DNA of 64,000 bases, from contig NZ_PJIL01000011.1 of assembly GCF_002929335.1 (NCBI RefSeq), positions 62,001 to 126,000 on the forward strand, read 5' to 3'. Positions within the stretch are counted from its first letter, which is position 1; every line of letters starts with the position of its first letter. Under the pieces are notes generated by a model. It had not been told where the DNA came from and ran no database searches. It was given only the letters and a program-made list of their open reading frames with translations. This document shows positions 34,519-42,907 of the stretch, piece by piece. Made by a program: the position numbers and the translations under genes. Source of the stretch: Arthrobacter sp. Y81 (lineage in GTDB: Bacteria > Actinomycetota > Actinomycetes > Actinomycetales > Micrococcaceae).

Positions 34519-36566
34519 CCCCTGCACCCGTGATCATTGCCATCGACGGCCGATCCGGCGCAGGAAAAACCACCCTTGCAATCGAGCTTGCCGCCCGACT
34601 GCGGGAGCACCACAAGGTGTCGCTGTTCCATCTGGAGGACGTCTACCCGGGCTGGAACGGGCTGGCAGCGGGCATCGAGCGCTACGTCTCCACCGTGCTG
34701 GCCCCGCTGAGCCGCGGGGAGGCTGCCGAATGGGTCAGCTGGGACTGGGAGATGCACTACGACGGCCCGGCGCGCACCACCCTGCCGGCGGAGATCGTCA
34801 TCGTGGAGGGTGTGGGCGCCGCGGCGGATTCTGCCCGTCCGATGCTGGACGCCGTCATCTGGGCGGAGTCCTCCGACGACGACCGCCGCGCCCGCGCCCT
34901 GGCCCGTGACGGCAGCACCTACGAACCGTTCTGGGACCAGTGGGCAGCACAGGAACAGGAGTGGCTTGCTGCGGATGCGGTGCAGGAAAACGCCGACATC
35001 CGGGTGCTCAACAGGGCCGACGGCACGGCCCCGGACGACGTCCTCCTGGCACTGCAGTACCTTCCCGCGCTCGCCCCCGTGCTGCTGCCCGAGCTCTCCG
35101 CGCGGCGCGGCCTCCAGCTCCATGCCGAGCGGCTGGACTGTGTCCCTGACGCCGCCCGGCTCTTCGACGCCCTCTACGGCCGCTCACTGAACGCTGTATG
35201 GCTCGACTCTTCCCTCCGGACCGGCGGTACGGCCGCCGAGCGCAGCCGCTTCAGCATATTGGCGGACGACGGCGGCAGCTACGGCCAGGACGTCCGGCAC
35301 CGATCCGGCGTGACCCGGCTGACCACCGGCACCGCCACGGTAGAGACTGCCGGACCGTTCTTCCGCTGGCTCGACGGCGTGTGGGGCCGCCGCGCCCTCC
35401 GCGCTCCCGAGGGTTACGACTGCGAATTCACCCTGGGCTGGCTGGGCTACCTCGGCTACGAGCTCAAGCGCGAAACCGGCGGCAGTGACATCCCCTCCGG
35501 CACCCCGGACGCCGCCATGATCTTCGCCGGCCGCGCCGTGGTCCTTGACCACCTCGAGGGAAGCGCCTGGCTCCTCGCCTTGGAGGCACCCGACGCCCCG
35601 GAGTGGCTGGCGTTCGCCCGCTCGGCGGTCACGGCGGACGCGGGTGCGGCCGGCACCGCCGTCGCAAGCACCGCCGTCGGAATCGGCAGCATCGCAGCCC
35701 CTGCCTTCACGGGCCGCGACACGGAGCACGCTTACAAGGCCAAGATCGCCGACGCCCAGCATGAGATCGCCGAGGGAAACACGTACGAAGTCTGCCTGAC
35801 CACGGCCGTCACCGCCGATGTTGCGGGGGGACCGGGCGGGCTGGACCCCTGGCAGGCGTACCTGGCCCTGCGCCGGAAGAACCCGGCGCCTTTTGCCAGC
35901 TACCTGCGGTTCGGCGAGCTCACCGTGGCCAGCACGTCCCCGGAACGATTCCTGAAAATAGCGGCCGACGGCAGCATGCGCGCCGAGCCGATCAAGGGCA
36001 CCCGGCCCCGGGCCGCGGACCCTGCCGGCGACGAGCAGCTGCGGCGGGACCTGGAGTCCTCCCCCAAGGACCGGGCTGAGAACATCATGATCGTGGACCT
36101 GCTCCGCAACGACCTGAGCCACTTCGCCGTGGCCGGATCTGTGACGGTCAGCAGGCTCTGCGCCATCGAAAGCTACGCCACGGTCCACCAGATGGTCAGC
36201 ACCATCGACGCGAAGCTGAAACCCGGGCTGCCGCGCGCTGAAGCTGTTGCCGCCTGCTTTCCCGCCGGGTCCATGACCGGGGCTCCCAAGATCAGCACCA
36301 TGGCCATCCTGGACCGGCTCGAAGGGGCGCCGCGCGGGGTCTATTCGGGCGCCATCGGCTACTTTTCGCTGAGCGGAGCCATGGACACGGCCGTGGCCAT
36401 CAGGACCCTGGTGATCCGCGCAGACGGGGCAGGCGGCGCTGAACTGAGCCTCGGCATCGGCGGCGCCATCACGGCGGATTCCTCGCCCCAGGAGGAGTAC
36501 GACGAAATCCGGACCAAGGCCTTCGGCGTCCTCTCCGCACTGGGCGCAGGCTTCCCCGAAAGCTGA
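34515..36566 (+). CDS. pabB: P-loop kinase fused to aminodeoxychorismate synthase component I (PabB)
   Basis: A 683-residue two-domain protein. Residues 1 to about 190 are a uridine-kinase-like P-loop domain: DGRSGAGKTTLA at 11-22 and VIVEGVGAAADSARP. From about 195 on is a chorismate-binding PabB domain with EPIKGTRPRA, DLLRNDLSHFA, FPAGSMTGAPKISTM and GGAITADSSPQEEYDE. PabB converts chorismate to 4-amino-4-deoxychorismate for folate, with ammonia from PabA. The PabC-like lyase is nearby at 38199. The role of the kinase domain is unknown; usual PabB proteins are about 450-500 residues. Confidence 0.88.
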   Translation: MTPAPVIIAIDGRSGAGKTTLAIELAARLREHHKVSLFHLEDVYPGWNGLAAGIERYVSTVLAPLSRGEAAEWVSWDWEMHYDGPARTTLPAEIVIVEGVGAAADSARPMLDAVIWAESSDDDRRARALARDGSTYEPFWDQWAAQEQEWLAADAVQENADIRVLNRADGTAPDDVLLALQYLPALAPVLLPELSARRGLQLHAERLDCVPDAARLFDALYGRSLNAVWLDSSLRTGGTAAERSRFSILADDGGSYGQDVRHRSGVTRLTTGTATVETAGPFFRWLDGVWGRRALRAPEGYDCEFTLGWLGYLGYELKRETGGSDIPSGTPDAAMIFAGRAVVLDHLEGSAWLLALEAPDAPEWLAFARSAVTADAGAAGTAVASTAVGIGSIAAPAFTGRDTEHAYKAKIADAQHEIAEGNTYEVCLTTAVTADVAGGPGGLDPWQAYLALRRKNPAPFASYLRFGELTVASTSPERFLKIAADGSMRAEPIKGTRPRAADPAGDEQLRRDLESSPKDRAENIMIVDLLRNDLSHFAVAGSVTVSRLCAIESYATVHQMVSTIDAKLKPGLPRAEAVAACFPAGSMTGAPKISTMAILDRLEGAPRGVYSGAIGYFSLSGAMDTAVAIRTLVIRADGAGGAELSLGIGGAITADSSPQEEYDEIRTKAFGVLSALGAGFPES

Positions 36567-36573
36567 CGCCCGC

Positions 36574-38049
36574 TTACTGCAGGGTGGCCGTGAGCCGGGC
36601 GACGTTGTCCACGTACTTGACCGCCATGGGCCGCTTCATCCAGTCTTCGAGCGTCAGTTCGTGGGAGATGTCCCGGTAGGTGTCCTCGACGGCACGCATC
36701 TTGGCCACGATGTCCGCGCCCAGGAGCATCACCGAAACCTCCAGGTTGAGCGAGAAGGACCTCATGTCCATGTTGCTGGAGCCCAGGACGGCCACTTCGT
36801 CATCGATGGTGAAATGCTTCGCGTGCAGTACAAACGGCGCCTTGTACAGGTAGATCCGCACGCCTGCTTCCAGCAGTGCCTCGTAGTAGGACTGCTGCGC
36901 GTGGTGGACCAGGAACTGGTCCCCCTTTTCCGAGACGAAAAGTTCGACGTCGACGCCGCGTTGCGCCGCCGTCGTCACCGCGTAGAGCAGCGAATCGTCC
37001 GGGACGAAGTACGGGCTGCAAATGGAGATCTTGTGCTGGGCGGAATAGATGAGCGTGTTGAACAGGCGCAGGTTGTTCTCGGTGATGAAGCCGGGGCCGC
37101 TGGGCACGGCCTGGGCGGTCACCCTGCCTGGCGCCATTTCAGGCCGGTGCTCCAGCTGGTCTTCGAGCGACTCGTCCGTCTCGCTCAGCCAGTCGGTGGC
37201 GAAAACGACGTTGAGCGTGGTGACGATGGGCCCGCGCAGACAAGCCATGAGCTCCACCCATTCGCGCCCCATTTTGCGGTGGCGGGGGTTGTTGTAGGAG
37301 GGCTCGATCAGGTTCTGCGAGCCCGTGAAGGCGATTTCGCCGTCGATCACCATGATCTTGCGGTGGTTGCGCAGGTCCGGGCGGCGCCACTGGCCGTGCA
37401 CCGGGCGCAGCGGCAGCATGGGCCGCCACTGGATCTTGCTCGCCTTGAGGCGCCTGATGAGTTTCCGGTAGCCCTTGATCCGCAGGGTGCCGAGGTGGTC
37501 GAACAGGACCCGGACCTGCACTCCGCGCTCGGCGGCTTCCTCAAGAGCACTGAAGAGGTCATCGGTGATGTGGTCCGTGCTCATGATGTAGAACTCGGCG
37601 TTGACGAAAGTCTTCGCCTCGCGGACGGCGGCGGTCATGGCCTTGATGGAGTCCGGGTACCCGGGCAGCAGCTCCACGCTGTTGCCGTCCACCATGGGCA
37701 GGGAGCCCAAGGTCTTGTTCAGCTCCGCCGCGGAGGCCACCCACTCCGGGCCGCTGTAGCGGCTTTCGACGGCGGCCAGCTGGGACGTGCCGGCCCGGAC
37801 TCGCTTGTTCACGGCATCCTGCTGTGACCGGCGCTTGCGTGAGAGCTTGAAATTTCCGAACAGCAGGAACAGGATCAGGCCCAGGGCAGGCACGAAGAAG
37901 ATGCCCAGCAACCACGCCATGGCGGTGGTGGGGCGCCGGTTGCCGGGAATGATGCCCAGCGCCAGCACCCGGATGACCAGGTCAAGAATGCTCAGCGCCA
38001 GCACGAGCCAGTAAGGCGCGGTGCCCGCCAGCGGAAACGGCCACAACAC
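36574..38049 (-). CDS. cls: cardiolipin synthase (PLD family)
   Basis: A 491-residue membrane enzyme. Two N-terminal helices (LVLALSILDLVIRVLALGI and TAMAWLLGIFFVPALGLIL) precede two phospholipase-D motifs: NHRKIMVIDGEIAFTGSQN and HAKHFTIDDEVAVLGSSN. It condenses phosphatidylglycerol (or PG with CDP-DG) into cardiolipin. It is a stand-alone gene convergent with the kinase-PabB fusion. Confidence 0.93.
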   Translation of the reverse strand: MLWPFPLAGTAPYWLVLALSILDLVIRVLALGIIPGNRRPTTAMAWLLGIFFVPALGLILFLLFGNFKLSRKRRSQQDAVNKRVRAGTSQLAAVESRYSGPEWVASAAELNKTLGSLPMVDGNSVELLPGYPDSIKAMTAAVREAKTFVNAEFYIMSTDHITDDLFSALEEAAERGVQVRVLFDHLGTLRIKGYRKLIRRLKASKIQWRPMLPLRPVHGQWRRPDLRNHRKIMVIDGEIAFTGSQNLIEPSYNNPRHRKMGREWVELMACLRGPIVTTLNVVFATDWLSETDESLEDQLEHRPEMAPGRVTAQAVPSGPGFITENNLRLFNTLIYSAQHKISICSPYFVPDDSLLYAVTTAAQRGVDVELFVSEKGDQFLVHHAQQSYYEALLEAGVRIYLYKAPFVLHAKHFTIDDEVAVLGSSNMDMRSFSLNLEVSVMLLGADIVAKMRAVEDTYRDISHELTLEDWMKRPMAVKYVDNVARLTATLQ

Positions 38050-38198
38050 AGGCTAGACCCCCACGGTTCCTCACCCGCAGGACCGGTTCCGGAACGGGCG
38101 TTCAGCCCAGCCTATCCCGCACAGGCGCGGAACGCCGTTGGGCTCCGTGGCGCCCTGTTGCCGGGGCCTGCGTCCCGGGCCGAGGCTAAGCTGGAAGC

Positions 38199-39143
38199 AT
38201 GACTCCTGCTGCCCCGGCCACCGTGCTGGTATTCCTTGACCCCCGGTTCGACGACGGCCGGATCGCCGATGCTTCGCAGCCGCAGCTGATGGCCACCGAC
38301 CAGGGCGCCACCCGCGGCGACGGCGTCTTTGAATCCATGCTCGCCGTGGGCGGAAACCCGCGGAAACTCGACGCCCACCTGAAGCGCCTGGAAGGTTCCG
38401 CCGCGGCGATGGACCTGCAGATTCCTGGCGGGGACGCCTGGCGCCGTGCCATTGGGACGGCAGTTCACGAGTACCGTTCCCAGCACCCGGCCGGCACGCC
38501 GGAGGAGGACGAGGTGGTGGTGAAGCTGATCTGCACCCGTGGCACCGAAGGCACGTCAACGCCCACGTGCTGGGTACAGGCATCGCCCGTTCCGGCGGCA
38601 GGAAGGCGCCAGCGGGAGACCGGAATCGACGTCATCCTGCTGGACCGCGGCTACGACAGCGAAGTGGGCGAACGGGCGCCGTGGCTGCTCCTCGGCGCCA
38701 AGACGCTCTCCTACGCCGTGAACATGGCGGCCCTGCGGTACGCCCACAAGCAGGGGGCGGACGACGTCATCTTCACCTCATCCGACGGCCGGGTCCTGGA
38801 AGGCCCCACGTCCACGGTCCTGCTGGCGCACCTTGATAAGTCCGACGACGGCGCCGGCGGCACCCGCACGGTACGCCGCCTCATCACCCCGCAGCTGGAC
38901 AGCGGCATCCTCCCGGGCACGTCGCAGGGCGCGCTGTTCGCTGCCGCGAAGGCGGCGGGCTGGGAACTCGGGTACGGCCCGCTGGAACCCCGGGACCTTT
39001 TCGATGCCGACGCCGTGTGGCTGATTTCGAGCATCCGGCTGCTGGCCCCCGTGAACCATATCGACGGCAAGGAAATCGGTACGCCCGCGCTGCGCAAGCA
39101 GCTGACCGCCGAGCTCAACGAGCTGTTCGCCACGATCGGGTAG
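38199..39143 (+). CDS. pabC: aminodeoxychorismate lyase (PLP class IV)
   Basis: A 314-residue fold-type IV PLP enzyme. It has ATRGDGVFESMLAVGGNPRK, LGAKTLSYAVNMAALRYA with the PLP Lys, VIFTSSDGRVLEGPTSTVLL and GILPGTSQGALF. It likely releases pyruvate from 4-amino-4-deoxychorismate to give para-aminobenzoate, consistent with pabB 1.6 kb away, though branched-chain or D-amino-acid transaminase activity cannot be excluded. Its stop is followed eight bases later by the first 32-bp repeat array. Confidence 0.85.
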   Translation: MTPAAPATVLVFLDPRFDDGRIADASQPQLMATDQGATRGDGVFESMLAVGGNPRKLDAHLKRLEGSAAAMDLQIPGGDAWRRAIGTAVHEYRSQHPAGTPEEDEVVVKLICTRGTEGTSTPTCWVQASPVPAAGRRQRETGIDVILLDRGYDSEVGERAPWLLLGAKTLSYAVNMAALRYAHKQGADDVIFTSSDGRVLEGPTSTVLLAHLDKSDDGAGGTRTVRRLITPQLDSGILPGTSQGALFAAAKAAGWELGYGPLEPRDLFDADAVWLISSIRLLAPVNHIDGKEIGTPALRKQLTAELNELFATIG

Positions 39144-39150
39144 GGCCACT

Positions 39151-39240
39151 CCCGACGCTCTCTCACTTTTCGTCGGGTTATCCCGGACGCTCTCTCACTT
39201 TTCGTCGGGTTATCCCGGACGCTCTCTCACTTTTCGTCGG
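39151..39240 (-). repeat. 32-bp repeat array A (3 units)
   Basis: Three units with exact 32-bp period (unit starts 39154, 39186, 39218 on the plus strand). Read on the minus strand each is GTGAGAGAGCGTC, then CGGG-ATAA-CCCG able to form a stem-loop, then ACGAAAA. The minus-strand reading begins inside the last codons of the DinB gene, and the first unit supplies its TGA stop. Confidence 0.93.
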
Positions 39241-39811
39241 TTGCCGCGCGGGCGGCCGCCTCGATCCGGGCCCGGTGGGCGGCCCATTCTTGGGGAGTCC
39301 GCGTGGTCAGGTTGGGGTCTCCGGGCCGCTGTCCTGCTGATCCGTCGATGAGCTCGCGGAGGATGTCCGCGTGGCCCAGGTGCTGGGACGTTTCGGCGCA
39401 CATGTGGACAAGGATCTGGTGCAGGGTCACGTGCCGCCGTTCCTCCGGCCACCACGGCACAGCCCCCGCGGCGTCCAAGGGCAGCGCCTCAATGGTGGCG
39501 TCGCTGTGCTCAGCGGAGAACCGGTGGAGTTCCACGATCTGTTCCCGGGTCTCCGCCGGGGTGGCCCACATGTCGGCGTCGGGCTCTGCGTCATCGTCCA
39601 GCCACGGCAGCTCCTTGGGGGCAGGGCGGCCGAAGACCTCGCCGAAGTACCCGAGCTCCACGCTGGCCACATGCTTGACCAGGCCCAGCAGGTTGGTGCC
39701 GGTCGGCGTCAGCGGCCTTCGGGCGTCGTACTCATCAAGCCCGTCGAGCTTCCCCAGGAGGTCGTCGCGCCGGGTGCGAAGGTAACGGTGCAGAACTGCC
39801 TTGTCATCCAT
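39227..39811 (-). CDS. DinB-superfamily/DUF664 protein
   Basis: A 194-residue four-helix protein of the DinB/DUF664 (mycothiol-transferase-like) family. Metal-binding histidines appear in LVKHVASVELGYFG and LVHMCAETSQHLGHADILRELIDG. ATG 39811 is preferred over the GTG at 39820. Members are predicted metal-dependent, thiol-linked detoxification enzymes. The last codons (TDEK) and stop are formed by the first unit of repeat array A, and array B begins 14 bp upstream of the start, so the gene is bracketed by the same repeat family. Confidence 0.88.
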   Translation of the reverse strand: MDDKAVLHRYLRTRRDDLLGKLDGLDEYDARRPLTPTGTNLLGLVKHVASVELGYFGEVFGRPAPKELPWLDDDAEPDADMWATPAETREQIVELHRFSAEHSDATIEALPLDAAGAVPWWPEERRHVTLHQILVHMCAETSQHLGHADILRELIDGSAGQRPGDPNLTTRTPQEWAAHRARIEAAARAATDEK

Positions 39812-39824
39812 AGCGCGCACTATA

Positions 39825-39872
39825 CCGACGCTCTCTCACTTCCTGCACGGTTTTCACCGACGCTCTCTCACT
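39825..39872 (-). repeat. 32-bp repeat array B (one full and one partial unit)
   Basis: Two cores 32 bp apart (39825 and 39857). On the minus strand the complete unit reads GTGAGAGAGCGTC followed by a stem-loop CGGT-GAAA-ACCG and TGCAGGAA. The core is identical to array A while the stem sequence differs but still pairs. Confidence 0.9.
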
Positions 39873-39929
39873 TGATCCCGGGAAAGGTCGTCGGATCGGT
39901 TCATCGCGGTCTAATCCTGATTAAATGGC

Positions 39930-40325
39930 GTGATGATTCGAAAGGCACACCGTGTGGACATTACCCGGATGCAGGCCATCGAAGTCAGCGCGGGGGATGC
40001 CTTCCGCGGTCTCGGCATGGACTACGTCGCCGCCGACCCGCCACTGAGTTCCGATGCGCTGGCAGCTTACGCGGATGCGGGTCTGGCATGGGTTGCCACG
40101 GACAGTTTCGACCGTCCGGCGGCCTACATCCTGGTGCGTGTGGTGGACGCGTGTGCACATATCGAGCAGGTCTCAGTCCACTCGCATCATGCCCGCCAAC
40201 GCCTCGGCCAAGCACTCATCGCGGAAGCAGGACGCTGGGCGGCCGATGCCGGCCGAAGAAGCGGCCCACGGTTTGGATGCCTGGCCCGCGTTGTCATGAA
40301 ACGACCGCTCTCCGCCACCGACTGA
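39930..40325 (+). pseudogene. GNAT acetyltransferase with truncated C-terminus
   Basis: The N-terminal two thirds of a GNAT protein: IRKAHRVDITRMQAIEVSAG and the acetyl-CoA motif IEQVSVHSHHARQRLGQALI. Relatives continue for 35-40 residues with a block like ALTLTTF and a YxxxGF motif. Here, from about codon 110 the frame reads RSGPRFGCLARVVMKRPL, while another frame reads AAHGLDAWPAL, closer to the family. This suggests a frameshift near 40255. The stop TGA at 40323 is provided by the first unit of repeat array C. It is probably inactive. Confidence 0.65.
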
Positions 40326-40568
40326 GAGAGCGTCCGGTTTCGGACAGCAGAAACTGAGAGAGCGTCCGGTTTCGGACAGCAGAAACTGAGAGAGCGTCCG
40401 GTTTCGGACAGCAGAAACTGAGAGAGCGTCCGGTTTCGGACAGCAGAAACTGAGAGAGCGTCCGGTTTCGGACAGCAGAAACTGAGAGAGCGTCCGGTTT
40501 CGGACAGCAGAAACTGAGAGAGCGTCCGGTTTCGGACCGCAGAAACTGAGAGAGCGTCCGCGTTTGGG
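40322..40568 (+). repeat. 32-bp repeat array C (8 units)
   Basis: Seven complete units and a partial eighth, with starts every 32 bp from 40322 to 40546. Each reads CTGAGAGAGCGTC, then GTCCG-GTTT-CGGAC (overlapping stem-loop), then AGCAGAAA. Units one to six are identical; the seventh has CGGACCGC for CGGACAGC. There are no variable spacers. It fills the space between the truncated GNAT and the convergent EAL gene. Confidence 0.95.
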
Positions 40569-41705
40569 CTAGGTTGCCGGGCCGGCGGATCCCGAAATGG
40601 ATGCCTCGTGCTCGGCCGGGGTCCGCCAGGCGGCCCAGTCGAGCGGCTGGACCGACGGGCGGCCCAGGAGGTAGCCCTGCCCGGTGGTCATCCCGAGTTC
40701 CTTGACCGCGTCGAGCTCGGCCTGGGTTTCGATTCCTTCCGCCACCAGGTCCGCGCCGATCTGCCGGGCGAACTCGACCATGGCCGCGCCAAGGGTCTTT
40801 TGGCCGGCGCCTTGGTCGATCCCCGCAATGAGGTTGCGGTCGAGCTTGATGATGTCCGGGCTGAGGTGCGTGACCTGGCTCATCGAGCCGAAACCCGCGC
40901 CTGCGCCGTCAACAGCTACCCGGAGACCACGCATCCGAAGGGGTGCCAGGGCTGCCACTACGGGATCATATTCGTCCTCGGCAAGGCGTTCGGTCAGCTC
41001 GATGACGATCCGGTCAACGGCCAGCTGGGACTGCTCCACGAAGGCCCGGAGCCGGGGGTCAAGGCAGGTGGCAGGCGACAGGTTCAGCGCGACGTACACG
41101 TTCTCCGGCAGCTGTTCCGCTGCAACAAGCGCGGCCTGCAGGGCGGCGAATTCAAGGTCCGGGCCGAGGCCCACAGCTGCGGCTTCATTGAACCAGTGAT
41201 CCGCGCTGGCGCCGTCGTCGCTGACAAATCGGGTCAGCGCTTCAACGCCGATGACGTTACGGCTGGAAAGCTCGTGGATGGGCTGGAACGCGGTGAGGAG
41301 CATCCTGTCGCCGAGGATGGCCTCAATGCGGCGCCGGCTCCGTCGGGTGAACAGCACGGTGGTGCCGTAGTCCTCATCGGGCGTCGGCAGATCCGGGCTG
41401 GGCAGGTTAGCCTCGGGCAGTTCGGAAACGTCGGACTGCTCCTCCGTGATGCTCCTGGTGGCAATCAAGTGCTCCAGCAGGGCACGCTCGGGGTTCCCCG
41501 GGTGCGATTCCATCTGGCTGCGCAACTGCTCGCGCGCCCATTCGCTCTGCGGTGTGGCGTCATCCAGTACGGACTCGATGATGTCCCACGCCTGTCCGCG
41601 GATCGTCGGATCACTCACGTCCGATAGCGGGATCGACTCGTGTCCCCGGAACCCAGTCGATTCTCCATCGGTCAATGCTGGAAAAGAAGTCTCATCCATT
41701 GACAT
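40569..41705 (-). CDS. EAL-domain protein (c-di-GMP phosphodiesterase-like)
   Basis: A 378-residue protein. About 125 N-terminal residues, acidic and unrecognised, precede an EAL domain. Catalytic elements seen are VIGVEALTRF (EAL Glu), ALNLSPATC (Asn), VIELTERL (Glu), DIIKLDRNLI (Lys), VAEGIET (Glu) and GQGYLLGRP (Gln). The loop normally DDFGTGYSS is VDGAGAGFGS, with the second metal-associated Asp replaced by Gly. The protein may therefore be weakly active or a c-di-GMP sensor. It has no transmembrane segment. Array C abuts its 3' end. Confidence 0.88.
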   Translation of the reverse strand: MSMDETSFPALTDGESTGFRGHESIPLSDVSDPTIRGQAWDIIESVLDDATPQSEWAREQLRSQMESHPGNPERALLEHLIATRSITEEQSDVSELPEANLPSPDLPTPDEDYGTTVLFTRRSRRRIEAILGDRMLLTAFQPIHELSSRNVIGVEALTRFVSDDGASADHWFNEAAAVGLGPDLEFAALQAALVAAEQLPENVYVALNLSPATCLDPRLRAFVEQSQLAVDRIVIELTERLAEDEYDPVVAALAPLRMRGLRVAVDGAGAGFGSMSQVTHLSPDIIKLDRNLIAGIDQGAGQKTLGAAMVEFARQIGADLVAEGIETQAELDAVKELGMTTGQGYLLGRPSVQPLDWAAWRTPAEHEASISGSAGPAT

Positions 41706-41727
41706 TGGCTATTCCTTTATAAGTGCT

Positions 41728-41749
41728 GGTCCCGGCTGAGCCCGGGACC
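41728..41749. terminator. candidate hairpin between cysteine-synthase-like and EAL genes
   Basis: GGTCCCGG and CCGGGACC form an 8-bp perfect stem around a 6-base loop, downstream of the sulfur operon and upstream of the EAL start on the same strand. There is no U-tract, so it could be a weak terminator or 5' UTR structure. Confidence 0.45.
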
Positions 41750-41870
41750 CGTCCATGACCACGCCGCATACTTATTCGAGGATGCGGGAACCGCGAACGT
41801 TTCAAAAGCGTACAACGAGACCGGCGGTCTGTCTCTAGCTGTATCCGAGTCGTAATGCTAAGCAGGCGAG

Positions 41871-42905
41871 CTATTCCTCCACGAATTCCGCGGCCAGATG
41901 GATGTGGTTGTCGGCCAGCCACACCGGGTTGAACGCCTTGCTCAGGTAGTTGCTCCCGGCGTCGGGGGCTATGGCTACCACCACCGAACCGTGCGGTGCG
42001 GCGAGAGCGACCCTCAGGGCGGCCGCAACGGTAAGCCCTGACGACGGGCCAAGGGACAGTCCCTCCTCGTTCAGCAGCCGGTGCTCGGTGGTGTACACCT
42101 CGTTGTTGGGAACGCGCAGGAAACGGTCCACCATGCTGCGGTCGAAGATCTTGGGCCACTCGGCTTCCGGCCAGGAATTTCCCACACCGTCCACCAGGAT
42201 CTCGCCGGGGTGGCCGCCGCTGTACACCGAGCCAACAGGATCCGCGGCGATCACCTCAACATGGCCACCCGTCTTTTCCTTCAGGTACCGGCCGTTGCCG
42301 CTGATGGTGCCGCCGGTGCCGATTCCAGCCACGAAGTGCGTTATTTTTCCGGCCGTCTGCTCCCAGATCTCCGGTGCTGTCCCTTCGTAGTGGGCCAGCG
42401 GGTTGGCGGGGTTGTCGAACTGCTGTGGCCGCCACGCGCCGGGAAGGTCGGCCGTGATCCGTGCCGCGACTGTCCGTGCGTTCTCGGGTGACTCCGCTGG
42501 TGCGGTCCAGTCCGTCACCACCACCTTGGCTCCATAGCGGTACAGCGCCGCGAGTTTTTCGGATGAGATGGTGTCCCCGGTGACCACGACGACGGGATGT
42601 CCCGTCAGCGCGCCGATCAGCGCCAGCCCGATCCCGGTGTTGCCCGAGGTGCTCTCGACAATGGTGGCCCCCGGCCGGAGTTCGCCGCTGCGCTCAGCGG
42701 CGCGGACCATGCTCAGCGCCGTCCGGTCCTTGATGGAGCCGCCCGGATTGTCGGATTCGAGTTTGACGTAGACGGTACTGCCGAAACCCTTGCTCAGGAC
42801 GTTCAGCGGCACCAGCGGCGTGTTTCCCACCTGCGCGAGGACGGCCGCGGCATCCGCCGCAACATCAGCTTCCTGAACCGCGTGCCTGCCTGTCATTGTG
42901 CTCAT
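41871..42905 (-). CDS. cysteine-synthase-like PLP enzyme
   Basis: A 344-residue fold-type II PLP enzyme of the CysK/CBS family. It has NPGGSIKDRTAL with the PLP Lys, STSGNTGIGLAL, the phosphate loop GIGTGGTISGNGRYL and GPSSGLTVAAAL. Canonical members make cysteine from O-acetylserine and sulfide, or cystathionine from serine and homocysteine. It begins two bases after the lyase-like gene's stop, as third gene of the LLM-lyase-CysK operon. The LLM and lyase partners suggest it may reassimilate released sulfur or use a specialised thiol. Confidence 0.87.
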   Translation of the reverse strand: MSTMTGRHAVQEADVAADAAAVLAQVGNTPLVPLNVLSKGFGSTVYVKLESDNPGGSIKDRTALSMVRAAERSGELRPGATIVESTSGNTGIGLALIGALTGHPVVVVTGDTISSEKLAALYRYGAKVVVTDWTAPAESPENARTVAARITADLPGAWRPQQFDNPANPLAHYEGTAPEIWEQTAGKITHFVAGIGTGGTISGNGRYLKEKTGGHVEVIAADPVGSVYSGGHPGEILVDGVGNSWPEAEWPKIFDRSMVDRFLRVPNNEVYTTEHRLLNEEGLSLGPSSGLTVAAALRVALAAPHGSVVVAIAPDAGSNYLSKAFNPVWLADNHIHLAAEFVEE

Positions 42906-42907
42906 GG

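Noticed and set aside
40322..40568. CRISPR array suggested by eight evenly spaced direct repeats
   Set aside because: The 32-bp units are contiguous and near-identical, without variable spacers, and no cas genes are present. It is a tandem array.
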